In this document: positions 33,532 through 42,451 of the stretch, in pieces
How the letters are laid out: every line of letters starts with the position of its first letter
Numbering within the stretch: position 1 is the first letter of the stretch
Source: an uncultured Collinsella sp.
GTDB taxonomy: Bacteria; Actinomycetota; Coriobacteriia; Coriobacteriales; Coriobacteriaceae
Direction of reading: 5' to 3'
Assembly (NCBI GenBank): GCA_900542945.1
Contig: UQPI01000001.1
Span: forward strand, 1 to 64,000
DNA: 64,000 bases
Program-made: the position numbers and the translations under genes
The notes under the pieces: model-generated
The model's database searches: none
What the model saw: only the letters and a program-made list of their open reading frames with translations
Told to the model about the DNA's origin: nothing

Positions 33532-34944
33532 TTATACCTCGTCGTCCTCGTGCAGACGGCGGCGATAATCGGCGGCCCAGCCCTCAATATTTACCTGACG
33601 GGCGCGGCCCAGTCCGAGCGCGTCTGCCGGGACCGGCTCGGTGATGACGGAGCCGGCGGCCACGAGCGCGCCGTCGCCGATCTGGGCGGGCGCGACCATC
33701 ATGGTGTCGGAACCGATGAAGGCATCCTTGCCGATGACGGTCTTGTGCTTGTGCACGCCGTCGTAGTTGCAGGTGATGGAGCCGGCACCCACGTTGACGC
33801 CGGAGCCCATGGTCGTGTCACCGATGTAGGACAGGTGCGGCACCTTGGAGCCCTCGCCGATCGTGGACTTCTTGATCTCCACGTGCGTGCCGGCCTTGGA
33901 GCCGTCGAGCATGTGGGTGCCCGGGCGCAGGTAGGCGCGCGGGCCGCAGTCGACGCCGTTCTCGATGACGGCGTCGATGGCGATGGTCTCATCGATGGTG
34001 CAGCCGCTGCCGACGGTGGTGTCGGTGAGGCGGCTGTTGGGGCCGAGCTGGCACTCCTCGCCCACGGTGACGTGGCCGATCAGGTGCGTCTGCGGCCAGA
34101 CGACGGTGTCGCGGCCGATGGTGGCATCAGGGCCGATCCAGGCCTGCGTGGGGTCGATGAAGGTAACGCCCTCGGCCATCCAGTGCTCGTTGATGCGGTC
34201 GCGCGCGATGGCGGTAAGCTGTGCGAGCTGGATGCGGCTGTTGACGCCCAGGCCGTCGCGGTAGTCGTCGCAGTGGAAGATGGAGACTGCCTGGCCGTGG
34301 CCCTTGAGGATCTCGAGCATGTCGGGCAGATAGTACTCGGACTGCGCGTTGTCGTTGCCGATCTCGTCGATGTGGGCGGCGAGCTGCGCGCCGTCGAAGG
34401 CGTAGCAGCCGGCGTTGCACTCCAGCAGTGTGGCGGCCTGCTCGGGCGTGCAGTCCTTCTGCTCGATGATGCGCTCGATCTGACCATCGGCGCCCAGCTT
34501 GATGCGGCCGTATCCGAAAGGATCGGGCGGGGTCATGGTCATGACGGTGCAGGCGAGCTCGCCGGTGGCGACGGTTTGCGCGAACTTGGCGACGGTGTCG
34601 GCGGTGATGAGCGGCAGGTCGCCGTTGAGCACGACGACGGGGCCTTGCGTGATGCCACAGGCCTCGAGCGCGACCTTCACGGCATGACCGGTGCCCAGGC
34701 GCTCGGTCTGCTCAACGCACTCGACCTTGGTGGCACTGGTGGCGTAGGCGCCGTCGATGAGGGCGCGCATCTCGTCGGCGTGGCTGCCGATGACGACCAC
34801 GACGCGGCTGCAGCCGGCCTTGATGGTAGCGTCGACGATCCACTGGACCATGGGCTTGCCCAGGATCTTGTGCGAAACCTTGCAGTGGTTCGACTTCATG
34901 CGGGTGCCCTCGCCGGCGGCGAGGATAATTGCGGTTGCGTCCAT
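33532..34944 (-). CDS. glmU: Bifunctional GlcNAc-1-P uridyltransferase / GlcN-1-P acetyltransferase
   Basis: A 470-residue enzyme making UDP-GlcNAc for the cell wall. The N-terminal nucleotidyltransferase has AIILAAGEGTRMKSNHCKV and VLNGDLPLITADT. The C-terminal left-handed beta-helix shows hexapeptide repeats (TIGRDTVVWPQTHLIGHVTV, VPHLSYIGDTTMGSGVNVGA) and the acetyl-CoA region CNYDGVHKHKTVIG. CAGGAGATCAC precedes the ATG at 34944; the frame continues upstream to 35154 without support and overlaps the divergent ecfT region. Confidence 0.96.
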   Translation of the reverse strand: MDATAIILAAGEGTRMKSNHCKVSHKILGKPMVQWIVDATIKAGCSRVVVVIGSHADEMRALIDGAYATSATKVECVEQTERLGTGHAVKVALEACGITQGPVVVLNGDLPLITADTVAKFAQTVATGELACTVMTMTPPDPFGYGRIKLGADGQIERIIEQKDCTPEQAATLLECNAGCYAFDGAQLAAHIDEIGNDNAQSEYYLPDMLEILKGHGQAVSIFHCDDYRDGLGVNSRIQLAQLTAIARDRINEHWMAEGVTFIDPTQAWIGPDATIGRDTVVWPQTHLIGHVTVGEECQLGPNSRLTDTTVGSGCTIDETIAIDAVIENGVDCGPRAYLRPGTHMLDGSKAGTHVEIKKSTIGEGSKVPHLSYIGDTTMGSGVNVGAGSITCNYDGVHKHKTVIGKDAFIGSDTMMVAPAQIGDGALVAAGSVITEPVPADALGLGRARQVNIEGWAADYRRRLHEDDEV

Positions 34945-35137
34945 GTGATCTCCTGTTACGTTATAGAGACGTGTGTTTGGAAACGATACACGGCGCAATA
35001 TGATACCGCAGGCATATGTTGAGCGCGTAGCGATTGGTTTGCGGCGGTTGAGGCTTGCGCCGCCGGCGTGGCGTTTGTGCTGCTTGCGTGCGGCGTTGGC
35101 GGTGCTGCGGAGCTGTCGTTTGAGCGAGGGGACGGGG

Positions 35138-36031
35138 GTGCCCGTGGACAACATACAAGAGGAGTTTGGCGGCGAGCCCGTCGCGGCATTCTCGATGTCG
35201 CATCCGGCTGTGCCGGCCCTCTACATGGTGCTGACGCTGGGGCTCACCATGTTCTCGATGCAACCGGTGCTGATCGCGCTGTCGCTTGCGGGCGGGCTGG
35301 CGTATGGATTTGCGACGCGTGGGGCTGCCCGCACGCTGGGCGCACTCCGCTGGCAGCTGCCGGTGATTTTGATCGTTGCGGTGCTCAATCCGCTGTTTAG
35401 CGCCTCGGGCTCGACGGAGCTGTTCCGTATTGGTATGCGCGCAGTGTATCTGGAGAGCATGGTATACGGTCTGTGCATGGGCGGGCTGTTTGTGGCGAGC
35501 GTGCTGTGGTTTGAGGCGGCGGCGTCGATGCTCGAATACGATAAGGTGCTCGCGCTGCTGGGTAATACCGCACCGGTGATTGCGCTCATGATCTCGATGT
35601 GCATGAGGCTTATCCCGCAGTTTTTGCGCCGCGGTCGTACGGTGCTGGCGGTGCAGGATGCGATTGATGTGCCGGGCCGCGCGCCGGCCGACCCCGTACG
35701 CTCGCGCCTGCGGGCGTCGAGCGTGTTGATGGGCTGGGGCATGGAAGATTCGCTGGAGCGCGCGGACGCGATGCGCTCGCGCGGGTGGGGTGCCGCGACG
35801 CGTCGTACGACGTATGCGCGGTATCGACTGGGGCGCAGCGACGTTGCCGCGCTGGCCGGGCTCGCACTGTTTGGTGCTGCCGCGGTGGCGGTGGCGTGGA
35901 CCGCGACGACGCAGTATTCGTTTTATCCGCAGCTCTCGGTGCCGGCGCCGTGGCTGGGCTATGTCGTGTACGCTGCCTGGATGATGCTGCCTTGCGCGTT
36001 GCACGCGATTGATGAGAAGAGGTTTGGCTGA
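35138..36031 (+). CDS. ecfT: ECF transporter transmembrane protein EcfT
   Basis: A ~297-residue transmembrane coupling subunit of an energy-coupling factor transporter. It has helices at VPALYMVLTLGLTMFSM and VLIALSLAGGLAYGFA. The coupling motifs typical of EcfT are near residues 195-240 (MRLIPQFLRRGRTVLAVQDA and ERADAMRSRGWG). The start is uncertain: GTG at 35138 lies after GAGGGG, GTG at 35144 and ATG at 35192 are alternatives, and an open frame continues upstream to 34973. The stop shares one base with the ATG of the ATPase gene. Confidence 0.85.
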   Translation: MPVDNIQEEFGGEPVAAFSMSHPAVPALYMVLTLGLTMFSMQPVLIALSLAGGLAYGFATRGAARTLGALRWQLPVILIVAVLNPLFSASGSTELFRIGMRAVYLESMVYGLCMGGLFVASVLWFEAAASMLEYDKVLALLGNTAPVIALMISMCMRLIPQFLRRGRTVLAVQDAIDVPGRAPADPVRSRLRASSVLMGWGMEDSLERADAMRSRGWGAATRRTTYARYRLGRSDVAALAGLALFGAAAVAVAWTATTQYSFYPQLSVPAPWLGYVVYAAWMMLPCALHAIDEKRFG

Positions 36032-37674
36032 TGGCTCGGTTGGATAGGGGCCCGGTGTCGGGCGCGGCGTGCGGCCCGGATATTCCGGCGATTGAGGTGC
36101 AGGGCCTTGGTTTTGCCTATCCCGGGGCCGAGGCACCGGTGCTCGAGGGGCTTGATTGGCGTGTTCCCCAAGGTGCATTTGCGCTGCTTGTTGGCGGTAC
36201 CGGTTCGGGTAAGTCGACGCTGCTGTCGCTGCTCAAGCCCGAGATCGCTCCGGCGGGCGAGCGCACTGGCGATACGCGCGTGCTGGGCGAGAACGTTGCC
36301 GACATGGACGTCCGGGCGTCCGCGGAGCGCGTGGGCTATGTGTTCCAGGATCCCGAGAACCAGATCGTGTGCGAAACCGTGTGGCACGAGATGGCGTTTG
36401 GCCTGGAAAACTTGGGGCTAGCACGTGATGAGATGCGCCGTCGCGTAGCTGAGACCAGCTATTTCTTTGGTCTGGAGGACTGGCTTCATCGCGATACCGA
36501 TACGCTTTCGGGCGGCCGCAAGCAGCTGCTGTCGCTTGCCGCCGTCCTGGCGCTGCGTCCGCGTGTGCTGCTACTCGACGAGCCCACGTCTCAGCTCGAT
36601 CCCGTTGCCGAGAAGAATTTTCTGCACGCGCTGTTTCGCGTGAACCGTGAGTTGGGCTGCACGGTTGTTGTGGCTACGCATCAACCGCGCCCAATGCTCG
36701 AGTATGCGACGTGTGCGTACCGGATTGAGGACGGTCGCGTGCGCGAGGTGGCGGATATGGCTTCTTTGGGACGCCGAGAATCACTGTTTTCCGACGACAT
36801 GTTGGGGTGGGGTGCCGTCCGATGTGCAAAAAACGGAGTATTCAGCAGGCGTGAGGACAATTTGGGCTCTCTGGAGCCGCCCGGGGACGTATCGAGCGCG
36901 AAAAAAAGTTCGAAATTGGACAAATCGTCCGAATTTGTGGCGCAAACGTCGCTCGAGAACGGCTCGGAAGCCTTCCCGCGCACGGATGGGAGCAGAATAC
37001 TCCAAAAAATGTACGGCGGGTCGGCTACCACCCTGGCAGGGAGCTGGTTTCGCTACGATCGCGCGGGCGGTTGGGTGCTGCGCGGGCTCGACGTGGCGTT
37101 TTCGGCCGGTGCGGTGCATGCGATCGTGGGCGGCAACGGATGCGGTAAGTCGACGATGCTTTCGGTGCTGGCCAAGACTGCCAAGCTGCAACGTGGTCGT
37201 ATGGTGCGCGGGGCGGCCTCGGCTGCGCTGCTGCCGCAGAACCCCAAGGCCCTGCTGGTTGCCGAGACGGTGCGCGACGAGCTGATGGAATGGGCTTCGG
37301 CCTGCGGGTACGACGAGGCTATGGCGCGGGAGCGCGCGGCGAGTCTGGGGCTCGCGGACTTGGGGGAGCGCCACCCCTATGACCTTTCGGGCGGACAGCG
37401 TCAGCTGCTTGCGTTGGCAAAGCTGCTGTTGATCGGCCCCGAACTGCTATTGCTCGATGAGCCCACCAAGGGTTTGGACCTGGCCAGCCGCCGCATCATC
37501 GCCCGCGCCCTGCGCGACCATGCGCAGGCTGGCGGCACCGTCGTCATGGCGACGCACGACCTAGACTTTGCCGAGCAGGTTGCCGATGACATTTCCATGA
37601 TGTTTGATGGCGAGATCGCCTGCATGGAGCCGCCGACCGACTTCTTTGCCGACAACGTGTTTTATAGGGCGTGA
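36031..37674 (+). CDS. ecfA: Fused double ATPase of an ECF transporter
   Basis: A 547-residue protein carrying two ABC ATPase domains. Domain 1 (about 20-240): GGTGSGKSTLLSLL, LSGGRKQLLSLAA, VLLLDEPTSQLDPV. Domain 2 (about 345-535): GGNGCGKSTMLSVL, LSGGQRQLLALAK, LLLLDEPTKGLDL. Most ECF transporters use two separate proteins (EcfA and EcfA'), fused here. The linker, residues about 269-325, is encoded by a 169-bp imperfect palindrome (36835-37003) that keeps the frame. Its residues are Ser/Lys/Glu rich and look unlike a conserved domain. It overlaps ecfT by one base; the S component follows 4 bases later. Confidence 0.9.
   Translation: MARLDRGPVSGAACGPDIPAIEVQGLGFAYPGAEAPVLEGLDWRVPQGAFALLVGGTGSGKSTLLSLLKPEIAPAGERTGDTRVLGENVADMDVRASAERVGYVFQDPENQIVCETVWHEMAFGLENLGLARDEMRRRVAETSYFFGLEDWLHRDTDTLSGGRKQLLSLAAVLALRPRVLLLDEPTSQLDPVAEKNFLHALFRVNRELGCTVVVATHQPRPMLEYATCAYRIEDGRVREVADMASLGRRESLFSDDMLGWGAVRCAKNGVFSRREDNLGSLEPPGDVSSAKKSSKLDKSSEFVAQTSLENGSEAFPRTDGSRILQKMYGGSATTLAGSWFRYDRAGGWVLRGLDVAFSAGAVHAIVGGNGCGKSTMLSVLAKTAKLQRGRMVRGAASAALLPQNPKALLVAETVRDELMEWASACGYDEAMARERAASLGLADLGERHPYDLSGGQRQLLALAKLLLIGPELLLLDEPTKGLDLASRRIIARALRDHAQAGGTVVMATHDLDFAEQVADDISMMFDGEIACMEPPTDFFADNVFYRA
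36835..37003. repeat. 169-bp imperfect palindrome inside ecfA
   Basis: The outer arms are GGAGTATTC (36835-36843) and GAATACTCC (36995-37003). The centre is AAATTGGAC-AAATC-GTCCGAATTT, and GAGCCG-type patches pair in between. It encodes the inter-domain linker of the fused ATPase in frame. Confidence 0.75.
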
Positions 37675-37678
37675 TGGG

Positions 37679-38392
37679 ATGACGGATTATCGCGTCGCGC
37701 GCCTGCTCGCAAAACTGGAGATACCGCTGCTGCTGGCGGTGCCAGCCGTGATGGCTGCGGCGTTGCTGGCGGGCGTTGAACAGGCGGCGCTTGCCATGCT
37801 TGTCGTGGTGGCGCTGGTGCTCGCGCTGTTCTTTGCGGGCTACGAGGCGTCGCGCCCGGGCTTACGCCAGATTGTGCCAACGCTGGTTCTGGCGGCGTTG
37901 GCTGCGGCGGGGCGCATTCTGTTTGGCCCCATTCCCGACTTTAAACCGGTGAGCGCCATCGCCATTATCGCGGGGGCGACGCTTGGTTGCCGCAATGGTT
38001 TTATGGTTGGCGCGCTGGCGGCGCTGACCAGCAATTTCTTTTTTGGACAGGGCATGTGGACGCCGTGGCAGATGTATGCCTGGGGGCTCGTGGGATACGT
38101 TGGCGGTGCGTTGGCGCATGCCGGCGCTTTTGATCGCGCCGATGGCACCGTGCGTATGCCGGCGCTGTTGATCTACGGCTTTGCTTCGGGTTTGCTGTAC
38201 GGCGTTGTGATCAACGCGTATGACATCATTGGGTTTGTACAGCCGCTCACGTGGGCGGGTGCCATGGCGCGTCTTGCCACCGCCGTACCGTTCGATATCA
38301 CGCACGGCCTTGCGACCTGCGTGTTTTTGGTCGCCCTGTACAAGCCTTGGTGTCGCCGCATCAACCGAGTCGTCGTGAAATACGGGCTGTAG
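37679..38392 (+). CDS. ECF transporter S component (substrate-binding)
   Basis: A 237-residue polytopic membrane protein of the ECF-S type. It has about six helices and the family-like stretch ILFGPIPDFKPVSAIAIIAG, then LTSNFFFGQGMWTPWQM. It completes the transporter encoded by ecfT and ecfA just upstream, and its ATG at 37679 lies 4 bases after the ecfA stop. No riboswitch is seen upstream of the operon, so the vitamin or metal substrate is unknown. Confidence 0.85.
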   Translation: MTDYRVARLLAKLEIPLLLAVPAVMAAALLAGVEQAALAMLVVVALVLALFFAGYEASRPGLRQIVPTLVLAALAAAGRILFGPIPDFKPVSAIAIIAGATLGCRNGFMVGALAALTSNFFFGQGMWTPWQMYAWGLVGYVGGALAHAGAFDRADGTVRMPALLIYGFASGLLYGVVINAYDIIGFVQPLTWAGAMARLATAVPFDITHGLATCVFLVALYKPWCRRINRVVVKYGL

Positions 38393-38431
38393 GGTTGGTT
38401 ACGCCGGGGCGGGAATCAATACTGCCGAAGT

Positions 38432-38599
38432 GCCATTTCAAAACTATGCCGGTTTACGGGGCTAGATTAGCGCGGGCCGACCATACCAGCATTTTTCGAA
38501 ATAGGGCACACCGTCTACCTGCGATTTTATTATCTCGGAATTGCGTATGGTTAGGGGTTCGCGATTCAGCCCCGTAAACCGGCAAAGTTTTGGAATGGC
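38432..38599. repeat. 168-bp long imperfect hairpin element C
   Basis: The arms GCCATTTCAAAACTATGCCG... (38432-38467) and the complementary ...AAAGTTTTGGAATGGC (38563-38599) match over about 32 bases with two mismatches. The inner patch CCATAC/GTATGG also pairs. Confidence 0.85.
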
Positions 38600-38695
38600 C
38601 GGCTGAGATGACGGGCATCGTGGCCCTCAGAGAGCCAAATTGATCCATTTTCTTCCGTCCCCAGATGTCCCCAGGGAATCAGTTGACGGCGCTTG

Positions 38696-38853
38696 CCACG
38701 AAACTGGCCCATCTACTACGTTTAGCTTGATGCCCCCGACAATGTTCGCGTTTTATGAAAAACCGCAGGCTTTCTACCTGCGGTTTTCTTTTGGCGTTGT
38801 TCGCTGTGGTTGAGGGTGGTGGCTTAAACGTAGTAGATGGGCGTGTTTCGTGG
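38696..38853. repeat. 158-bp inverted-repeat element D
   Basis: CCACGAAAC..GCCCATCTACTACGTTTA (38696-38726) pairs with TAAACGTAGTAGATGGGC..GTTTCGTGG (38822-38853). It encloses a classical terminator hairpin and is bracketed by a ~50-bp direct repeat. Confidence 0.8.
38757..38788. terminator. Terminator inside element D
   Basis: GAAAAACCGCAGG, CTTTCTA, CCTGCGGTTTTC, then TTTT: a strong hairpin with T runs on both strands. It can serve the ECF operon (plus) and xth (minus). Confidence 0.8.
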
Positions 38854-38928
38854 CGGATGGGTCACACGGATACCCTCACGAGGCCCAAAATGATCCGTTT
38901 TCCTCCGTCCCCAGGGGATCAGTTGGGG

Positions 38929-39747
38929 CTAGGGCTCTAGCGTGAGGGTGACGGGGCAGTGGTCGCTGCCAAAGATGTCGCTGCGGATGCCGGTGTCGCG
39001 TACGTTGTCGGCGATTGCGTCGCTTACCAGGAAGTAGTCGATGCGCCAGCCTGCGTTGTTCTTGCGGGCATTAAAGCGATAGCTCCACCAGCTGTAGACG
39101 CCCTCGACGTCGGGGTTTGCCGTGCGCCAGGTATCGGTAAAGCCGGCGTTGAGCAGCTCGGTAAACTTGCCGCGTTCTTCGTCCGAAAAGCCGGCGTTGC
39201 CGCGGTTGGACTTGGGGTTCTTAAGGTCGATTTCCTCGTGCGCCACGTTAAAGTCGCCGCAGGTCACGACGGGTTTGCCGGTCTCGCGCTCGAGTGCGTT
39301 CAAAAAGCCGCGGTAGGCATCGTCCCAGGCCATGCGCACATCGATGCGCGCGAGCTCATTTTGGGCGTTGGGCGTATAGACGTCGACAAACCAGAATTTG
39401 TCGAACTCCAGCGCGCAGACGCGGCCCTCGGTCGCGGCTTGGGCAACGAGCTCGGCAGCCTCGCCTTCGTCGGCGTAGGGTAGCAGCGCGTCGGCGTGCA
39501 GCACGCGCAGCGGTTCCTGGCGGCTAAAGACCGCAGTGCCCGAATAGCCTTTACGCTCGGCGTAGCTCCAGGTTTGGTGATAGCCGGGCAGGTCAATATC
39601 GACCTGGCCTTCTTGCAGCTTGGTCTCTTGCAGCGCCAGGATATCGACGTCGAGTTCTTGCGCGATCTGGATAAAGCTCGGGTCCTTTTTGAGCACGGCG
39701 CGCAGGCCGTTGACGTTCCACGAGGCGAAAGTGTAAGTCTGAGGCAT
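38929..39747 (-). CDS. xth: Exodeoxyribonuclease III (AP endonuclease)
   Basis: A 272-residue EEP-fold nuclease for abasic-site repair. Motifs: FASWNVNGLRAVL, LALQETKLQEGQVDI (metal-binding Glu), CGDFNVAHEEIDL (Asp/Asn pair), WRIDYFLVSDAI and the final GSDHCPVTLTL with the catalytic Asp-His. AAAGGA precedes the ATG. It is transcribed alone, convergent with the ECF operon. Confidence 0.95.
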   Translation of the reverse strand: MPQTYTFASWNVNGLRAVLKKDPSFIQIAQELDVDILALQETKLQEGQVDIDLPGYHQTWSYAERKGYSGTAVFSRQEPLRVLHADALLPYADEGEAAELVAQAATEGRVCALEFDKFWFVDVYTPNAQNELARIDVRMAWDDAYRGFLNALERETGKPVVTCGDFNVAHEEIDLKNPKSNRGNAGFSDEERGKFTELLNAGFTDTWRTANPDVEGVYSWWSYRFNARKNNAGWRIDYFLVSDAIADNVRDTGIRSDIFGSDHCPVTLTLEP

Positions 39748-39861
39748 GGTGTCCTTTCGACGGGGTTGGCAGGCTTAAGATTAGCGCAACAGGGGCGGGG
39801 CGGGCCCCGCGGACGACGGCGCAATCGCAGTCGCCCCGATCAACAAGGACGGAGGGCTCAT

Positions 39862-40614
39862 ATGACGCAGGCAATATCGGATCCCAAGCAGGCCTCCGCC
39901 GCGCTGGCGGAGCTTTTTGATACCCACAAGCGCGTGGTCTTCTTTGGCGGCGCGGGTGTTTCCACGGCAAGCGGCATTCCCGATTTTCGCAGCGTGGACG
40001 GCCTGTATCACCAGCAGTTTGCCTATCCGCCCGAGACCATGCTGTCGCACAGCTTTTACGAGACACATCCGGCGGAGTTCTTCGACTTTTACCGAACCAA
40101 GATGATCGCGCTTAACGCTAAGCCCAACCGCTGCCACACCAAGCTGGCCGAGCTGGAGCGCGTCGGCAAGCTTGATGCCGTGGTGACGCAAAACATCGAC
40201 GGCTTGCATCAGATGGCGGGCTCGCAGCGCGTGTTTGAGTTGCACGGATCGGTCCATCGCAACATTTGCCAGTCGTGCGGAGCGGTCTATAGCGCCGAGT
40301 GGATTTGCTCGCGCGAGCACGAGGACGCCGCGGGCGTGCCCGTGTGCCCCGCGTGCGGTGGTCGCATCAAGCCCGATGTGGTGCTATACGAAGAGCCGCT
40401 CGACGAGCATGTGCTGACCGGCGCCGTTGCCGCCATCGCCGCGGCCGATGCCCTCATTGTGGGCGGGACCTCGCTCGTGGTGTATCCGGCGGCGGGCCTT
40501 ACGCGCTACTTTACCGGCGATACGCTGGCCATTTGCAATCTAGCTCCCACCGATCAAGATGCAAATGCCGACCTGCTGATTTCTTGCGACATCGCGGCCG
40601 CGTTTGCGTTCTAG
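39862..40614 (+). CDS. cobB: Sir2-family NAD-dependent protein deacylase
   Basis: A 250-residue sirtuin. NAD-binding motifs: FFGGAGVSTASGIPDFRS and TQNIDGLHQMAGS; the catalytic His is in FELHGSVHRNIC. Zinc ligands are the pairs CQSC and CPAC. The ATG at 39862 follows GGACGGAGGG; the frame upstream overlaps xth on the other strand and is not used. Which acyl group it removes cannot be told. Confidence 0.93.
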   Translation: MTQAISDPKQASAALAELFDTHKRVVFFGGAGVSTASGIPDFRSVDGLYHQQFAYPPETMLSHSFYETHPAEFFDFYRTKMIALNAKPNRCHTKLAELERVGKLDAVVTQNIDGLHQMAGSQRVFELHGSVHRNICQSCGAVYSAEWICSREHEDAAGVPVCPACGGRIKPDVVLYEEPLDEHVLTGAVAAIAAADALIVGGTSLVVYPAAGLTRYFTGDTLAICNLAPTDQDANADLLISCDIAAAFAF

Positions 40615-40708
40615 CCCGTGTGCGCGGATACAATAGAAAGACTGATTGCAAAGCGACCCCGCCGCCTGCGCCCGAGCGCGGCGGCGCGGGCATTTGAGGA
40701 GGATGTTC

Positions 40709-42451
40709 ATGGCGAACGATAGCAAGACATGGCGGTGCGGAAAGTACGAGCTCAGCTTTGACCGTCCGCGCATCATGGGCGTCCTCAACGTGACGCCCGA
40801 TTCGTTTAGCGACGGCGGGGAGCACTTCGACCCGGATGCCGCAATCGAGTACGGCCTGGCGATACTCGACGCCGGCGCCGACATCATCGACGTGGGCGGC
40901 GAGTCCACGCGCCCTGGTTTTACCCCGGTCAACCCCGACGAGGAGGCTCGCCGCGTGCTGCCCGTGGTGCGCGCGCTGGCCAAAGAGGGTGCCATCGTCT
41001 CGATTGACACGCGCCACGTGGCGGTTGCCAAGGCGGCCGTGCGCTGCGGCGCCTCTATTGTCAACGACGTGACGGGCTTCACCGACCCCAAGATGGTCGA
41101 GTTTGTTAAGACGAGCGCCTGCGGCGTTATCGTGATGCACGCCGGCGAGGTCGCCGCCCCTGCTCGTACGCACGCGACGGTGCAGCTTGATACCTCGGCT
41201 GCGGCGTTTGTTGCCGAGAAGGCACGCGAAGCGGCCGCCGAGGCCGCGCGCGAGGCCGAGAAGCCAGCCCGTCGCCGTCGCGGCAAGTTGCTGGGCGAGC
41301 CTAAGCCGGAGGCCAAGCTTCCGGGTGGCGTGGTGCAGCCCTCGTTGCCGTTTGGCGAACCTGAGCCCGCGACCGAGCCTGCAAGCGAGCAGGAGACGCC
41401 TGCCGCCGAGCAGGCTGCTGCCGCCGAGACCGTCGCGCCCGCGCCCGAGGCCGCGCCCGCAGCCACCGAGGCCGCATCGGAGCCCAATGATCACCTGGCG
41501 GCCATGATGCGCCGCAGCGCCCGCCGCGAGGAGGCCTACGTGCCCACCTCTCAGCTCCGCCGCTTCACCCTGCCCGATTCGGCGCCCATCATGCGCCGCG
41601 TTATGGGCTTTCTGTCCGACCAGGCCCGCACGCTCATCCACGCCGGCGTGTCGCGCGACCGCATCTGCATCGATCCTGGCCCGGGCTTTGGTAAGTCGGC
41701 TAACGAGGACATCGTCATCCAGCGCGAGACTGCCAAGATGGCGTCACTGGGCTATCCGCTCATGTGCGCCGTATCGCGCAAGCGCTTTGTGGGCGCCGTC
41801 TCGGGCGTGACCGAGGCCGCCGAGCGCGATGCCGCTACGTTTGGCGTGTGCCTGGGCGCCATCCAGGCCGGTGCCAACATCGTGCGCGTGCACGACGCCG
41901 CGGGTTTTGCGCAGTTCCTGAACGGCTACTGGGCGGTTGCCAAGCCGCAGCCGCGCCGCGCGTTTGTGGCCGTGGGCTCCAACCTGGGGCATCGCTGTGA
42001 CAACATCCGCGCCGCACGCGACATGATCGCCGAGATTCCACTCACCTGCGTGTCCAACTCCTCCAAGATCTACGAGAGCGAGCCGGCCTACGAGACGCGT
42101 CAGGACGCGTTTGCCAACGCCGTCATCGAGATCAAGACCGAGCTGGCGCCGTTGGTGCTGCTCGACGAGCTCATGAAGATCGAGGCCGAGCTGGGCCGCG
42201 ACCGCTCCAAAAAGGCCAAGGCCAACGGCCCGCGCACCATCGACCTGGATCTGCTGTGGATGGACGGCGAGACCCACGGGGGCAAAAAGCTGCGCCTGCC
42301 GCATCCGCTGATCGGCGAGCGCGACTTTGTGCTGGTGCCGCTCGAGGATCTGATGCACGATCCGGCGCGGTTCTTCCGCTACAACGGCGTCGAGGTCAAG
42401 GGGCCCGAGGACCGCGTGGGCCATATCGTGGGCGAATTGGGGCGCATGTAG
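40709..42451 (+). CDS. folP-folK: Fused dihydropteroate synthase / HPPK (FolP-FolK)
   Basis: A 580-residue bifunctional folate enzyme. The N-terminal DHPS has IMGVLNVTPDSFSDGG, DVGGESTRPGF and, later, CIDPGPGFGKS. The C-terminal HPPK (from about residue 415) has AFVAVGSNLGHRCDN, GPRTIDLDLLW and PHPLIGERDFVLVPL. Between the DHPS strands, at about residues 145-280, lies a low-complexity Ala/Glu/Pro-rich insert of about 135 residues that ordinary DHPS enzymes lack. The ATG at 40709 is six bases after GAGGAGG. The next gene starts right after the stop. Confidence 0.92.
   Translation: MANDSKTWRCGKYELSFDRPRIMGVLNVTPDSFSDGGEHFDPDAAIEYGLAILDAGADIIDVGGESTRPGFTPVNPDEEARRVLPVVRALAKEGAIVSIDTRHVAVAKAAVRCGASIVNDVTGFTDPKMVEFVKTSACGVIVMHAGEVAAPARTHATVQLDTSAAAFVAEKAREAAAEAAREAEKPARRRRGKLLGEPKPEAKLPGGVVQPSLPFGEPEPATEPASEQETPAAEQAAAAETVAPAPEAAPAATEAASEPNDHLAAMMRRSARREEAYVPTSQLRRFTLPDSAPIMRRVMGFLSDQARTLIHAGVSRDRICIDPGPGFGKSANEDIVIQRETAKMASLGYPLMCAVSRKRFVGAVSGVTEAAERDAATFGVCLGAIQAGANIVRVHDAAGFAQFLNGYWAVAKPQPRRAFVAVGSNLGHRCDNIRAARDMIAEIPLTCVSNSSKIYESEPAYETRQDAFANAVIEIKTELAPLVLLDELMKIEAELGRDRSKKAKANGPRTIDLDLLWMDGETHGGKKLRLPHPLIGERDFVLVPLEDLMHDPARFFRYNGVEVKGPEDRVGHIVGELGRM

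Larger units (their letters stand above)
38393..38928. other. Repeat-rich region between the ECF operon and xth
   Basis: These 536 bases hold no gene. They contain long hairpin C (38432-38599), a direct repeat flanking hairpin D (about 38625-38680 and 38874-38925, each with TTTTC-TCCGTCCCCAG), hairpin D (38696-38853) and a terminator inside D (38757-38788). Confidence 0.75.

Noticed and set aside
33517..35022. 501-codon plus-strand frame opposite glmU
   Set aside because: An antisense shadow of glmU rich in Val/Asp/Gly with no motif.
35001..35137. N-terminal extension of EcfT or a riboswitch before it
   Set aside because: The extension is Arg/Leu-rich and lacks a start site, and I find no TPP, cobalamin or other riboswitch core in this stretch.
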